A stretch of DNA of 64,000 nt from Levilactobacillus mulengensis (GTDB lineage: Bacteria; Bacillota; Bacilli; Lactobacillales; Lactobacillaceae): NCBI RefSeq assembly GCF_003946045.1, contig NZ_RHNW01000001.1, forward strand, positions 124,001 through 188,000. The letters are read 5' to 3'. The position numbers and the translations under genes are program-made. The stretch's first letter is position 1. Every line of letters starts with the position of its first letter. Below are positions 7,708 to 15,500 of this stretch, one piece after another. The notes under the pieces were generated by a model that was not told the DNA's origin, did not search any database, and saw nothing but the letters and a program-made list of their open reading frames with translations.

Positions 7708-7762
7708 TTGTCAGCCGAGAAAGGGCATGCTATGGTTACATAGTTCAAAGGTTTTTGAACTA
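7708..7762 (+). promoter_or_regulatory. Promoter and ArsR-type operator of the MFS gene
   Basis: TTGTCA at 7708-7713 and TATGGT at 7731-7736 are 17 nt apart. Immediately downstream, at the expected start of transcription, lies a perfect inverted repeat: TAGTTCAAA (7741-7749), four central bases, TTTGAACTA (7754-7762). The 9-4-9 layout fits ArsR-type operators. The neighbouring ArsR protein is the obvious candidate repressor. Confidence 0.75.
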
Positions 7763-7787
7763 TTAAGCAACCTTAGGAGATGGGGCA

Positions 7788-9134
7788 ATGACAGGGGAAA
7801 CGTATCGATTGAAATGGATTTTGGGGTTAACCTCGTTAGGATTTTTCATGGCAATGATGGATGCCATGATTGTGACGACGGCATCGACGGCCATTCGCAC
7901 GGACTTTCAGATTTCCGTGGGGACGCTACAGTGGGCGTTAAATGCCTACAATATTACCATTGCGGCGATTCTATTGCTCGGCGTCGCCTTGGGGGAGCGC
8001 TGGGGCCGGCGCCGCATCTATTTATGGGGAATCTTGGTTTTCACCATTGGCTCGGTATTCTGTGCGTTGGCGACCAATATTAGCTGGTTCATTCTGGCGC
8101 GGGTCGTTGAGGGACTGGGGGCCTCGGTCATGACGCCTATGTCGATGGCTATTCTGACCAATGCCATGCCCGCTAGCCAACGGGGCCGTGCGCTAGGAAT
8201 TTGGAGTGGAATCGGTGGCTTGGCCTTGATTGTCGGCCCGTCTTTGGGCGGATTCATCGTGGCCCAACTGACTTGGCAATGGATTTTCTGGATCAACGTG
8301 CCCGTTGGCCTCTTGGGTATCCTATTGTCGCGGCACTATTTGCCAGAGAGTCAGGGGCAACGGGAACCGATTAGTCTCCTTGATAATGCGTTGATCATTA
8401 TGGCCATGACGGGAATCATTTGGGCCCTGTCCGCAGCGACCACTGGCGGCAACCTAAATCTCATCTTGGGTATTGGGGGACTCAGTGTTGGAGCGGCGGG
8501 CTGGTTCCTTGTCCGGCAAACTCGGGAAGCGTTGCCCATGCTGCCACTGTTTCTCTTCCGTGAGGCGGCCTTTACGGGTGGCAATCTCGCAACGGCGTGT
8601 CTCTACGGGTCAATGTACGGGGTAGTTTTCTTCCTGCCGCAGTATCTGCAGGCCGAGCCACGGGCGACGGCGTTAACGGCTGGGCTGGAATTACTGCCGT
8701 GGACGGGAACGTTGGTCTTAGTGGCACCATTCGCGGGAAGAGCTGTCGACCGCTTTGGCGAGCGGGGAGTCGCAACGCTGGGCTTACTGTTCCAAGGGTT
8801 GGGTTACTTATTGTTGGCAGCGTTCGTCCATCAAACTTATGCTTGGTTAATCTTGCCACTAATGCTGGCTGGCGTTGGATTATCGATGGCGGGACCGGCA
8901 TTACAGAAAGCGGTGCTGGGGGCGGTGCCTAACGTCATGATTGGCAAGGCCTCTGGTATCTATAACGTCTTTCGATTGTTGGGCGGGGCGTTGGGGACAA
9001 CAATTTCAGTGATGATTTTCTATCAGTTTCACCAGTTGGGATTTGTTAGCGGCTTTCAGACAACGATGATTGGGGCGGCCGTGATTTCACTGTTGGGCAT
9101 GGTCTGGTCCGCACGGCTGAATGAGCGTGTTTGA
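7788..9134 (+). CDS. MFS drug:H+ antiporter, DHA2 (EmrB/QacA) type
   Basis: 448 residues with AGGAG before the ATG. Multiple hydrophobic segments span the protein. Motif A-like GERWGRRRIYLWG follows helix 2, and an SVFCALATNISWFILARVVEGLGAS stretch covers helices 3-4, followed by the motif C-like GIGGLALIVGPSLGG, characteristic of drug:proton antiporters. It acts in the cytoplasmic membrane. Its promoter carries a perfect palindrome, so it is most likely repressed by the ArsR protein upstream. The substrate cannot be read from sequence. Confidence 0.88.
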   Translation: MTGETYRLKWILGLTSLGFFMAMMDAMIVTTASTAIRTDFQISVGTLQWALNAYNITIAAILLLGVALGERWGRRRIYLWGILVFTIGSVFCALATNISWFILARVVEGLGASVMTPMSMAILTNAMPASQRGRALGIWSGIGGLALIVGPSLGGFIVAQLTWQWIFWINVPVGLLGILLSRHYLPESQGQREPISLLDNALIIMAMTGIIWALSAATTGGNLNLILGIGGLSVGAAGWFLVRQTREALPMLPLFLFREAAFTGGNLATACLYGSMYGVVFFLPQYLQAEPRATALTAGLELLPWTGTLVLVAPFAGRAVDRFGERGVATLGLLFQGLGYLLLAAFVHQTYAWLILPLMLAGVGLSMAGPALQKAVLGAVPNVMIGKASGIYNVFRLLGGALGTTISVMIFYQFHQLGFVSGFQTTMIGAAVISLLGMVWSARLNERV

Positions 9135-9314
9135 AATTTTGGACAGAGGGTTCGAGGCAGCAATTAATTTTCTGTTGTGGACTTTGTGTACAGATTATTC
9201 GCCCGATTGTTTTGTTGATTTTACAAATTATGACTAATAAGTAGTTTTGTTGTTGTGCGTAATAGGTCTAGGTCGTACCATCAGTTCAAATTTATTCGAA
9301 GAGAGGTGATTTGT

Positions 9315-9485
9315 ATGAAGAAGTTAGTGATCTTAATTTTGACATTGGCAACACTGGGAATTGCTGGCCCGGTGATTACCAAAGCTGTGGTTAATTCACA
9401 GGTTCGCCAATCAGCTTACTGGTTACCTGAAGGGAGCTTTCCGGATGATGGCGATTTTGGTGATGGTCTGCATCAAGGTGGGTAG
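9315..9485 (+). CDS. Small secreted or membrane-anchored peptide of unknown function
   Basis: 56 residues, starting at ATG 9315 with GAGAGGTGA upstream. Residues 1-22 (MKKLVILILTLATLGIAG) look like a signal peptide or membrane anchor. The exported part is short, acidic and glycine-rich, ending DDGDFGDGLHQGG. It overlaps by 41 nt the start of the next gene in another frame, so the two are probably translated together. I recognise no family. A secreted peptide with a downstream membrane partner could be a bacteriocin-like or signalling pair, but there is no double-glycine leader or cleavage motif to support it. Confidence 0.55.
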   Translation: MKKLVILILTLATLGIAGPVITKAVVNSQVRQSAYWLPEGSFPDDGDFGDGLHQGG

Positions 9486-9885
9486 AATCTTAAAAATTTA
9501 TTTACAGAGTTTGTTTCCAGTAGGCCTTTATCTAATTTTAGTTTCACGGACGGTTGGAACAACGATTATTCTTGATCACAGTATTTTTACCATTTATTTC
9601 GTTTTGTCATGGTTAATCGCCTATCCATTCATTGCCCGTCAAAGCCCAACGTGGCTTAAACATTTGGGGCGAAATCAAGCGAATATCGCTATGAGGTTTC
9701 ACAATAGCGATTTGGCTAACTATGACCGGGGGTCTAACTGGCGCGTTGCGCATACCCGTGTTTCTTATTTGCCCATCAGGACTACCATGCCTAGTACTGG
9801 ATGGGGGGCGTGGTTGATTCGTCAATTTTACTGCTTTGTTTTAATCGTATTTTCCCCCATAGTGTTGATTAAGCGAAGACTTTAA
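9445..9885 (+). CDS. Predicted membrane protein overlapping the small secreted peptide gene
   Basis: 146 residues from ATG 9445, which has AAGGGAG (9430-9436) 8 nt upstream inside the preceding gene. Hydrophobic segments lie near residues 15-40, 47-64 and 124-140, with a polar central loop of about 55 residues (RNQANIAMRF ... THTRVSYLPIRTT style composition). The C-terminus is basic (KRRL). I do not recognise the family. The tight overlap and shared terminator indicate co-transcription with the small peptide. Confidence 0.5.
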   Translation: MMAILVMVCIKVGRILKIYLQSLFPVGLYLILVSRTVGTTIILDHSIFTIYFVLSWLIAYPFIARQSPTWLKHLGRNQANIAMRFHNSDLANYDRGSNWRVAHTRVSYLPIRTTMPSTGWGAWLIRQFYCFVLIVFSPIVLIKRRL

Positions 9886-9893
9886 TAGATTTT

Positions 9894-9928
9894 GAAGTCC
9901 AGATGGTAATTTTCCATCTGGGCTTTTT
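9894..9928 (+). terminator. Terminator of the small peptide/membrane protein pair
   Basis: AGTCCAGATGG pairs with CCATCTGGGCT across an AT loop and is followed by TTTTT. Confidence 0.8.
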
Positions 9929-10034
9929 GGTTGATAGGGTGTTTGTAACTGGATATTCTCAAGACAGTCGTATGTTTATCATTTACTGGCCAGTCGACGT
10001 ATATTAGCAGTAGCTCAGACGATTGGAGGCTCAA

Positions 10035-10466
10035 ATGTTGAATCGGTTAATTGCCCACGTTATTGTCCCCACTAACAAGGGCATCGTGGTGCTTCGACGA
10101 ACGCGGATTGAACGGGGAAAGGCAAATGTTTTTCCCGGTTGGTGGGACCTGCCGGGTGGCTTAACCAGCGACGGTGAATTTCCGCAGGCAGCGGCGGTAA
10201 GGGAATGTGCGGAAGAAATTGGCCTGCGGGTCACGATTCAGCGAATTGTTCTGGAAACCTCAAACGCCGATGCGGCTAAGGCGACCTTGTTCACCAGGCT
10301 AATTTACTTGGCGGATGAAGTTGATCTTGGGGACGGACAAAATATCCGTTTAAACCTCGCTGAACATGATCGACTTCAGTACCTGAACTCACTGGACCAG
10401 CTGGCGGAAAATCACCGGCTCATCCCCTATGTGGTCACTGCAGTCAGCCAGGTACTTAAAAAATAA
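10035..10466 (+). CDS. NUDIX hydrolase
   Basis: 143 residues. ATG 10035 is preferred, with GGAGG just upstream; the TTG at 10023 precedes that site. The NUDIX box is complete: GLTSDGE, then RECAEEIGL at the correct spacing (G-x5-E-x7-REUXEEXGU). These enzymes hydrolyse nucleoside diphosphates linked to another moiety. Substrate residues are not diagnostic here. It stands alone between two terminators, so it is probably a single-gene transcript. Confidence 0.85.
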   Translation: MLNRLIAHVIVPTNKGIVVLRRTRIERGKANVFPGWWDLPGGLTSDGEFPQAAAVRECAEEIGLRVTIQRIVLETSNADAAKATLFTRLIYLADEVDLGDGQNIRLNLAEHDRLQYLNSLDQLAENHRLIPYVVTAVSQVLKK

Positions 10467-10500
10467 GTTCAAGGGGAAACAGTCCTTGAGCTTATTTTTT
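10463..10500 (+). terminator. Terminator of the NUDIX gene
   Basis: AATAAGTTCAAGG pairs with CCTTGAGCTTATT, followed by T7. The stem begins within the stop codon region. Confidence 0.85.
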
Positions 10501-10604
10501 TGTCACTGTCAGGAGTTTGTAAGTTAACCGACTCAGAAGCGTGAACATGTCAGCACTTGGCGGGGATTTAGGCTTTAATGGAGGCGGAGAGGAGTGATTC
10601 ACCG

Positions 10605-11243
10605 ATGACTGATGAAGAAAAATTGCAACGCATTTACGCGGCGGCGAGTGAACTGTTCATTCAGCCTGGCTACCATGAGACACAGATGCAAATGATTGCG
10701 CAACGGGCGCAGATGGCCGTGGGTACCCTGTATCGCCTGTTTAGCGGCAAGGAGGCCCTGCTGGACTACGTCTTCCTGACAACGCTACCGACGACCGTGG
10801 ACCGCCCACAAACGTTTCCCTTACAGCCGGTTGATCCGCGGGAGCTGGTGCGGCGGACGGAAGCCGCATATGCTGACTGGAATCACCAACTGGCTGGCCA
10901 GCAGACGACTAGCTTTGACCAGCTATTAACGGCCTTATTTACGGCGTTTAAACGATACGGGCGTTACTTCTTGATTCTTGAGCATAATCCGAGCGTGAAT
11001 CCTGCTCTGACTGCGTTATATCGTCAGCAGCGGCAGGAGATTTATCAGCATGTTGGGGATTTTCTGCAGCAACATCAACCTGGATTGAATGACCCCCAAC
11101 GTAACGGTGTCATCGTGGTCGATCTCGTGTTCTGGTGGTGCGCCCACAAGCGCTACGATAGCTTTGAAACGGAGATGGCGCGCAACGATGATGAGCAAAT
11201 GTTGATTGTTGTCCGGGAAATGTTGCGGCGTAGCTATCAGTGA
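10605..11243 (+). CDS. TetR-family repressor
   Basis: 212 residues from ATG 10605 with AGAGGAG 10 nt upstream; the ATG at 10578 precedes the site. The N-terminal helix-turn-helix reads LQRIYAAASELFIQPGYHET, then MIAQRAQMAVGTLYRLFSGKEALLDYV. The ligand domain is helical with no close family signature. The permease gene downstream has an inverted repeat just before its ribosome binding site, so this protein probably represses that exporter and responds to its substrate. Confidence 0.85.
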   Translation: MTDEEKLQRIYAAASELFIQPGYHETQMQMIAQRAQMAVGTLYRLFSGKEALLDYVFLTTLPTTVDRPQTFPLQPVDPRELVRRTEAAYADWNHQLAGQQTTSFDQLLTALFTAFKRYGRYFLILEHNPSVNPALTALYRQQRQEIYQHVGDFLQQHQPGLNDPQRNGVIVVDLVFWWCAHKRYDSFETEMARNDDEQMLIVVREMLRRSYQ

Positions 11244-11330
11244 GCCCCTTAATTAGCTGACTGGTCGAAGACACGTGAAATAACCGCCGAAAATTGTATT
11301 TTGGGTGGGAGTGTTTAGACTGGGTGGCAA

Positions 11331-11355
11331 TCGAATGAATGATTCGTTCATTCGA
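11331..11355. promoter_or_regulatory. Inverted-repeat operator before the YhgE/Pip-type gene
   Basis: TCGAATGAA (11331-11339) and TTCATTCGA (11347-11355) form a perfect 9-bp inverted repeat around seven central bases. It lies 20 nt before the permease start, and a possible promoter (TTGTAT 11294-11299, TAGACT 11316-11321, 16 nt apart) sits just upstream. It is the likely site of the adjacent TetR protein. Confidence 0.7.
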
Positions 11356-11375
11356 TAAAGCAAGGGGGAGAGAAC

Positions 11376-12668
11376 ATGAAATTTCATGAATGGTCCTATC
11401 TGAAGCATCATCCAGCGGTTTGGCGAATCTTATTAGGAATTTTGGTCATTCCATTATTCTATGCCAGCCTGTTTCTGGCGTCCGTTTGGAATCCGTACGG
11501 GGAGCTTCACCACTTGCCAATGGCAGTGGTCGATCAGGATCGGTCCACGCGCACGCTGGCTTGGGGGCGGACGGTGTCACGAAAGCTGGTCAAAGACAAG
11601 TCGCTCCAGTTTCACCGGATGACTGCGGCGAAGGCTCAACGGGAATTAAAGGACGGTCGGCTATTTCTGGTCTTGAAGATTCCGGCCAACGCATCGCAAA
11701 CTCTGAGTCATTTAGCAACGACACCGAAGCAGCTAAAGGTGACCTATGACACCAATGCGGGTCAGAGCACGGTGGCTTCAAAGATGGGCGCGACCGTGAT
11801 GCAGAAACTGCAGACGACGCTTAACCAAGCAGCGGTTCAAGCCGAACTACGAGCGAGTCAGAACGCGGCGCTTACGGTGGGCAAACAATTAACGTTGACG
11901 GCCAAGCAGTTAGGTCAGTTACAGCGTGCCAGCACAGTCGGTTTACCAGCGGCCAAGGTTGCCGCGGCAACGCAGAAAATTGTAGCCGGTTTGACGCAGG
12001 GTGGTGAACAACTCAGCGAGGTTCGGCGGGCGGATCAGTTGAAGCAGTTGGCGATGCCCGTAAAGTTGACGCAGCATGATGTAGTGGCCGTCGCCAACAA
12101 CGGAACGGGAATGGCTCCGTACTTTATGGCGATTTCGCTGTTTGTGGGTTGCATTACGCTCAACATTATTTACGATGCTCGCAAGCGTCACGGGGAATAC
12201 CGCAATTTTGCGCTGGCTTGGCTGGATAAAATGGGTTTTCTCTGGGGGTTCGTGGTGTTAGCGGCATCCGCCATGTGGCTGGGTGTGCATTACATCATTG
12301 GCTTACGACCGCTGGAACCGGGCAAAACGTACCTATTGAGCTTGCTGATTGTGTTGGCATTCTTCAGTCTGGTGACCTGTTTTCGGCTGTGGTTTGGTCT
12401 AACGGGGGCCTGGCTGATGCTTCTGTTCATGCTCTTTCAGATTGGGGCTTCGGGCGGCACTTATCCGATTGAGCTGACCAATCCGTTCTACCGGGCCGTT
12501 CATCCATACTTGCCAATGACCGTCGCGATGGCTGGATTGCGGCATACAATTTCGCTTGGCGGCTCGATTGCGGGGATTAGCTGGATTTTGGCTGGAATCG
12601 CAGTGGTCTTTAGCTTAGGGACGTTGGCATACTTTTACTGGCACCGAACGGATCCGGCGGTGATGTAA
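11376..12668 (+). CDS. YhgE/Pip-type ABC-2 family membrane protein
   Basis: 430 residues, ATG behind AAGGGGGAG. One membrane helix lies near residues 17-37, then a large extracytoplasmic region (about 40-245) with LPMAVVDQDR, as in YhgE/Pip N-terminal domains. Five helices follow between about 250 and 425. Typical YhgE/Pip proteins are much longer because of a coiled central region; this one is a compact form in which the central domain is short. Related ABC-2 proteins form exporters or phage receptors. It appears to be controlled by the TetR gene upstream. Substrate unknown. Confidence 0.75.
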   Translation: MKFHEWSYLKHHPAVWRILLGILVIPLFYASLFLASVWNPYGELHHLPMAVVDQDRSTRTLAWGRTVSRKLVKDKSLQFHRMTAAKAQRELKDGRLFLVLKIPANASQTLSHLATTPKQLKVTYDTNAGQSTVASKMGATVMQKLQTTLNQAAVQAELRASQNAALTVGKQLTLTAKQLGQLQRASTVGLPAAKVAAATQKIVAGLTQGGEQLSEVRRADQLKQLAMPVKLTQHDVVAVANNGTGMAPYFMAISLFVGCITLNIIYDARKRHGEYRNFALAWLDKMGFLWGFVVLAASAMWLGVHYIIGLRPLEPGKTYLLSLLIVLAFFSLVTCFRLWFGLTGAWLMLLFMLFQIGASGGTYPIELTNPFYRAVHPYLPMTVAMAGLRHTISLGGSIAGISWILAGIAVVFSLGTLAYFYWHRTDPAVM

Positions 12669-12680
12669 AGGCTTTGATTA

Positions 12681-12715
12681 AAAAAGACCAGAATCTCGAA
12701 GATTCTGGTCTTTTT
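12681..12715. terminator. Bidirectional terminator
   Basis: AAAAAGACCAGAATC and GATTCTGGTCTTTTT form a perfect 15-bp stem with A and T tails on either side. It serves the convergent permease (+) and FakA-like (-) genes. Confidence 0.9.
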
Positions 12716-12736
12716 ATTATCATGTAAATATTCCGC

Positions 12737-12988
12737 CTAGCCCTTCAAGCCGCGCGACTGACGGTCCATGTCTTCTACAACAACGTCAAACATTTCACCT
12801 AAAGAAGCACAGTATTCAAGCACTTCCCAGGGCTTGTTCGTGTGAAAATGAATCTTGATCAACGTTTCATCCCCAACAGCAATGAGAGAATCCCCGTCGA
12901 AATTTTGTTGAAAATAGGCGTTGATTTTGTCTTCATCTAAATCTTGGCCCTCGATTAAACATTGCGTATCGTACTTATATTCAGTCAT
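12737..12988 (-). CDS. Stand-alone FakA/YloV C-terminal-like domain (annotated elsewhere as DAK kinase-like)
   Basis: 83 residues. ATG 12988 is chosen because AGGAG abuts the alternative ATG three codons upstream. The pattern QCLIEGQDLDEDKINAYF, then GDSLIAVGDETLIKIHFHTN, then PWEVLEYCASLGEMFDVVVEDM, resembles the region of fatty acid kinase FakA/YloV that follows the DAK2 ATP domain. There is no kinase domain in this protein or nearby. Its role is therefore unlikely to be catalytic; binding to a FakB/DegV protein or to lipid is conceivable. It is divergent from a TetR gene, with an operator across its promoter. Confidence 0.65.
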   Translation of the reverse strand: MTEYKYDTQCLIEGQDLDEDKINAYFQQNFDGDSLIAVGDETLIKIHFHTNKPWEVLEYCASLGEMFDVVVEDMDRQSRGLKG

Positions 12989-13017
12989 ATTTTGCATCTC
13001 CTGTGGTTGTTACGTCT

Positions 13018-13049
13018 TTTACAGTACACCGTACTGTAAATGGCGTCAA
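13018..13049 (-). promoter_or_regulatory. TetR operator overlapping the promoter of the FakA-like gene
   Basis: TTTACAGTAC (13018-13027), three bases, GTACTGTAAA (13031-13040) is a perfect 10-bp inverted repeat. On the - strand, TTGACG (13049-13044) and TACTGT (13026-13021) are 17 nt apart, so the palindrome covers the -10 and spacer. A TATACT at 13066-13071 could serve the divergent TetR gene. Confidence 0.75.
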
Positions 13050-13095
13050 GTATCTTCGGATATGCTATACTTGGGACAAATGGGGTGAACGATGG

Positions 13096-13713
13096 ATGAG
13101 TAAAACTAAGGAACGAATCGTCGAAACAGCAATCGCGCTTTTTAATAAGAGTGGCTATGCGGCAATTTCTTTGCGTGATATTGCCGACGCAGCCGGAACG
13201 ACGATTGGCAACCTAACCTACCATTTTCATCATAAAGAAGACTTGCTGGTTGCCATCCAAAAAAAAATCGAGTTAGACTTTGTTAATTTTGCGGATGATT
13301 CTTCTGAGACGGGTGAGGCGGCACTGAATGAACTAATTATGATTTTTAATAAATCTGCAGAGTTAAAGGCACACAATAGCTTCTTTTTTACGGATTTCGA
13401 TGCCATCATTAGCGATAACCCAACGCTTAGAAAATCAGTTCAGGCTTTTCGCAAACGATTATATCAGGCCTATCAACAATGTTTTGCTAAGCTGGTCAAG
13501 CTTGGGGTTTTTCGTAAAGATATTTCATCCCAACAGTATGATTGCCTGGTATTAGCGTTGCTGACAGTGGATTATGCGTGTGAACTAAGGTATTCGCCTA
13601 AGCGTGAGTTTAACCCAACAAGTGATACGGCGGCTCTAAGCATCAGTGCTATCTATCCCTATCTAACCGAACGGGGAAGAACTATTTTTAATAATAGTGA
13701 AGGATGGTTATGA
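13096..13713 (+). CDS. TetR/AcrR-family regulator
   Basis: 205 residues from ATG 13096, behind TGGGGTGA. The helix-turn-helix is typical: KERIVETAIALFNKSGYAAISLRDIADAAG, with TIGNLTYHFHHKEDLL completing it (shown in two parts). The C-terminal domain is helical and unassigned. The perfect palindrome 55 nt upstream lies within the promoter of the divergent FakA-like gene, so this protein probably represses that gene. Its stop overlaps the start of an AbrB-type gene by four bases (ATGA), implying translational coupling. Confidence 0.85.
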   Translation: MSKTKERIVETAIALFNKSGYAAISLRDIADAAGTTIGNLTYHFHHKEDLLVAIQKKIELDFVNFADDSSETGEAALNELIMIFNKSAELKAHNSFFFTDFDAIISDNPTLRKSVQAFRKRLYQAYQQCFAKLVKLGVFRKDISSQQYDCLVLALLTVDYACELRYSPKREFNPTSDTAALSISAIYPYLTERGRTIFNNSEGWL

Positions 13714-13988
13714 CTATGATAAGAGACAACAAGACACTCAAAGTTTCCAGCAGGGGGCGCGTGGTTATTCCGTTGGACTTTAGAAAAAGAATGCATCTTT
13801 CAACCGGTGACCAGCTGGAAATGACGTTGAGCGATGATGGACGACTGATCCTTGAAAAACTGCCGTCCAATTCTGATTGGAAAAAATTTATCGCTGATAT
13901 TCCAGTTGAACAAGTGACGGTTGAGCAGGATGGTCGCTATGACCCTGTAAAATCGCCAAATTTTGATAAATGGATGCACGAAGAATAA
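13710..13988 (+). CDS. AbrB/SpoVT/MazE-type DNA-binding protein
   Basis: 92 residues from ATG 13710, which overlaps the upstream stop as ATGA. In-frame ATGs at 13704 and 13716 are alternatives. The swapped-hairpin DNA-binding domain is clear: LKVSSRGRVVIPLDFRK, then GDQLEMTLSDDGRLILEKL. The C-terminal ~45 residues are acidic, as in antitoxin tails. There is no toxin gene after it; a strong terminator follows. It may be a solitary transition-type regulator working with the coupled TetR protein, or an orphan antitoxin. Confidence 0.75.
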   Translation: MTMIRDNKTLKVSSRGRVVIPLDFRKRMHLSTGDQLEMTLSDDGRLILEKLPSNSDWKKFIADIPVEQVTVEQDGRYDPVKSPNFDKWMHEE

Positions 13989-14020
13989 CAGCTCATTGGG
14001 AAGGCAACGCGGTTGTTCGC

Positions 14021-14072
14021 TAAAGGGATCAGGTTTTGATTCAGCTTGCCTTGAATCAGAACCTGATCCTTT
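14021..14072 (+). terminator. Strong terminator after the TetR/AbrB operon
   Basis: AAGGGATCAGGTT-TGATTCA pairs with TGAATCA-AACCTGATCC and is followed by TTTT. Confidence 0.85.
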
Positions 14073-14171
14073 TAAATAAGTCTTGCCTTAGAGTCCACAT
14101 CAAGGTTTATACTTGGTCCGATAAATCAAGTGACCGAAATTTTGTCGCTACAAACGGGGAGAAAATGTGAT

Positions 14172-15017
14172 ATGAAAAGAAGATTGTTACTATTTCTGGT
14201 AGTCGGACTACTTGTTTTAGGTCTGGCGGCTTGTGGCACGACCAGTAGTCAGTCAACTGCATCAAATTTACCGAATGCTAGTAAATATGAGCCCACGCTG
14301 TTTTTCCATGGTTGGGGCAGCAGTTATCGTGCTGAAGAGCAGATGGCCCATTCGCTGGTGAATGCCGGCCTGACGAAGACGATTATGCGGGCAACGGTTT
14401 CAAAACAGGGAAGGGTTTCCTTTGCGGGCCAGTTTCGTGAGGGCGATTACCACCCAATCGTAGAGGTGGATTTCAAGGATAGCCGCAATTCGAATCCGCG
14501 TCAGTGGGGGCAATGGGCCAAGGCGACCGTCACGACACTCCAGCAGAAGTATCACTTTAAAAGGTTTAACGTGGTTGGTCATTCAATGGGGAATATGGCT
14601 ATTATGTATGGCTTGCTGGGCAATTCAGCCAAAATGCCCAAGCTACAGAAGCAAGTCGACATTGCCGGTCATTTTAACGGGATTCTGGGTATGAACGATG
14701 AGCCTAACCGGATGAAGCTTCAACCCAACGGCAAGCCAACTAGCATGCAGCCCGAGTATCGTGCCCTGTTACCACTCCGGCAGACTTACCCGCGGCAAAC
14801 GGCGGTGCTTAATATTTACGGCGACAAGGATGACGGCTCGCACTCGGATGGTTCCGTCAGCAATGCGTCGTCCCAATCCTTGCGGTATCTGGTCGCCGAC
14901 CGTGCCAAGTCTTATCAGGAGCGTAAAATTGTTGGACCCAATGCCCAGCATAGTAAACTACATGACAATGTGCAGGTGGATCGGGTGTTGATTAAATTTT
15001 TACTGGGAAGTAAATAG
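14172..15017 (+). CDS. DUF915-type alpha/beta hydrolase lipoprotein
   Basis: 281 residues from ATG 14172 with GGGGAG 9 nt upstream. A lipoprotein signal peptide ends LVLGLAACG, with the lipobox cysteine near residue 20, so the protein is anchored outside the membrane. The alpha/beta-hydrolase features are an oxyanion region FFHGWGSS, the nucleophile elbow GHSMGN, an acidic residue in NIYGDKDDGSHSDG and a histidine in AQHSKLHDN. This matches the DUF915 family of surface hydrolases common in lactobacilli. The natural substrate is unknown, probably an ester or amide. Confidence 0.85.
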   Translation: MKRRLLLFLVVGLLVLGLAACGTTSSQSTASNLPNASKYEPTLFFHGWGSSYRAEEQMAHSLVNAGLTKTIMRATVSKQGRVSFAGQFREGDYHPIVEVDFKDSRNSNPRQWGQWAKATVTTLQQKYHFKRFNVVGHSMGNMAIMYGLLGNSAKMPKLQKQVDIAGHFNGILGMNDEPNRMKLQPNGKPTSMQPEYRALLPLRQTYPRQTAVLNIYGDKDDGSHSDGSVSNASSQSLRYLVADRAKSYQERKIVGPNAQHSKLHDNVQVDRVLIKFLLGSK

Positions 15018-15092
15018 GTTATTCTGTTACGCTTGATTCCGTTGAGAACCAACTGCCAGTATTATTTGTGTTAGCAAAGGAGAGTCATACCT

Positions 15093-15440
15093 ATGGAAAT
15101 GACAAAAGAAGCCCTCATTGCATTCAGCAGCGCGGGCAAAAAAGTTAGTGTTGATGAGCCGTTTAACGCCCCGGGACGCCGCAATCGAATTGTCTTCGAC
15201 GCGTTATGGCACGCGGACAGTAAGAAAATATTTGGGTTGGCCTACGAGAAAAACGAAACCCTGTACCTGGATTTAAAATGTCACCCTGCCAGGATTGATG
15301 AGCTGGTTAACACGATGCCTTATATCCTGCCGGGACAGCATTTCACGAAGCAAAACTGGATTACCCTGGATATCAGTCAGGTGCCGTCCAAAGAGGTTTT
15401 ACGGAAACTGGTTGAGGCAAGTTTCCAACTGACCGATTAA
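15093..15440 (+). CDS. MmcQ/YjbR family protein
   Basis: 115 residues, ATG with AAAGGAG upstream. The family signature is visible: NRIVFDALWH, then LYLDLKCHPARIDELV, then YILPGQHFTKQNWITLDI. YjbR-type proteins have a DNA-binding-like double-wing fold, but no function is established. It is followed by the oxidoreductase gene with its own ribosome binding site 60 nt away. Confidence 0.8.
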   Translation: MEMTKEALIAFSSAGKKVSVDEPFNAPGRRNRIVFDALWHADSKKIFGLAYEKNETLYLDLKCHPARIDELVNTMPYILPGQHFTKQNWITLDISQVPSKEVLRKLVEASFQLTD

Positions 15441-15500
15441 TTAATGGTATGATGAATACGAATCAGTTTAGTTTTTGCAAAATGAAGGGAAGATCACATC

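Noticed and set aside
11376-12668. Reading the YhgE/Pip-type gene as truncated
   Set aside because: Both the N-terminal and C-terminal membrane parts are present with an intact frame, so it is a short family form rather than a fragment.
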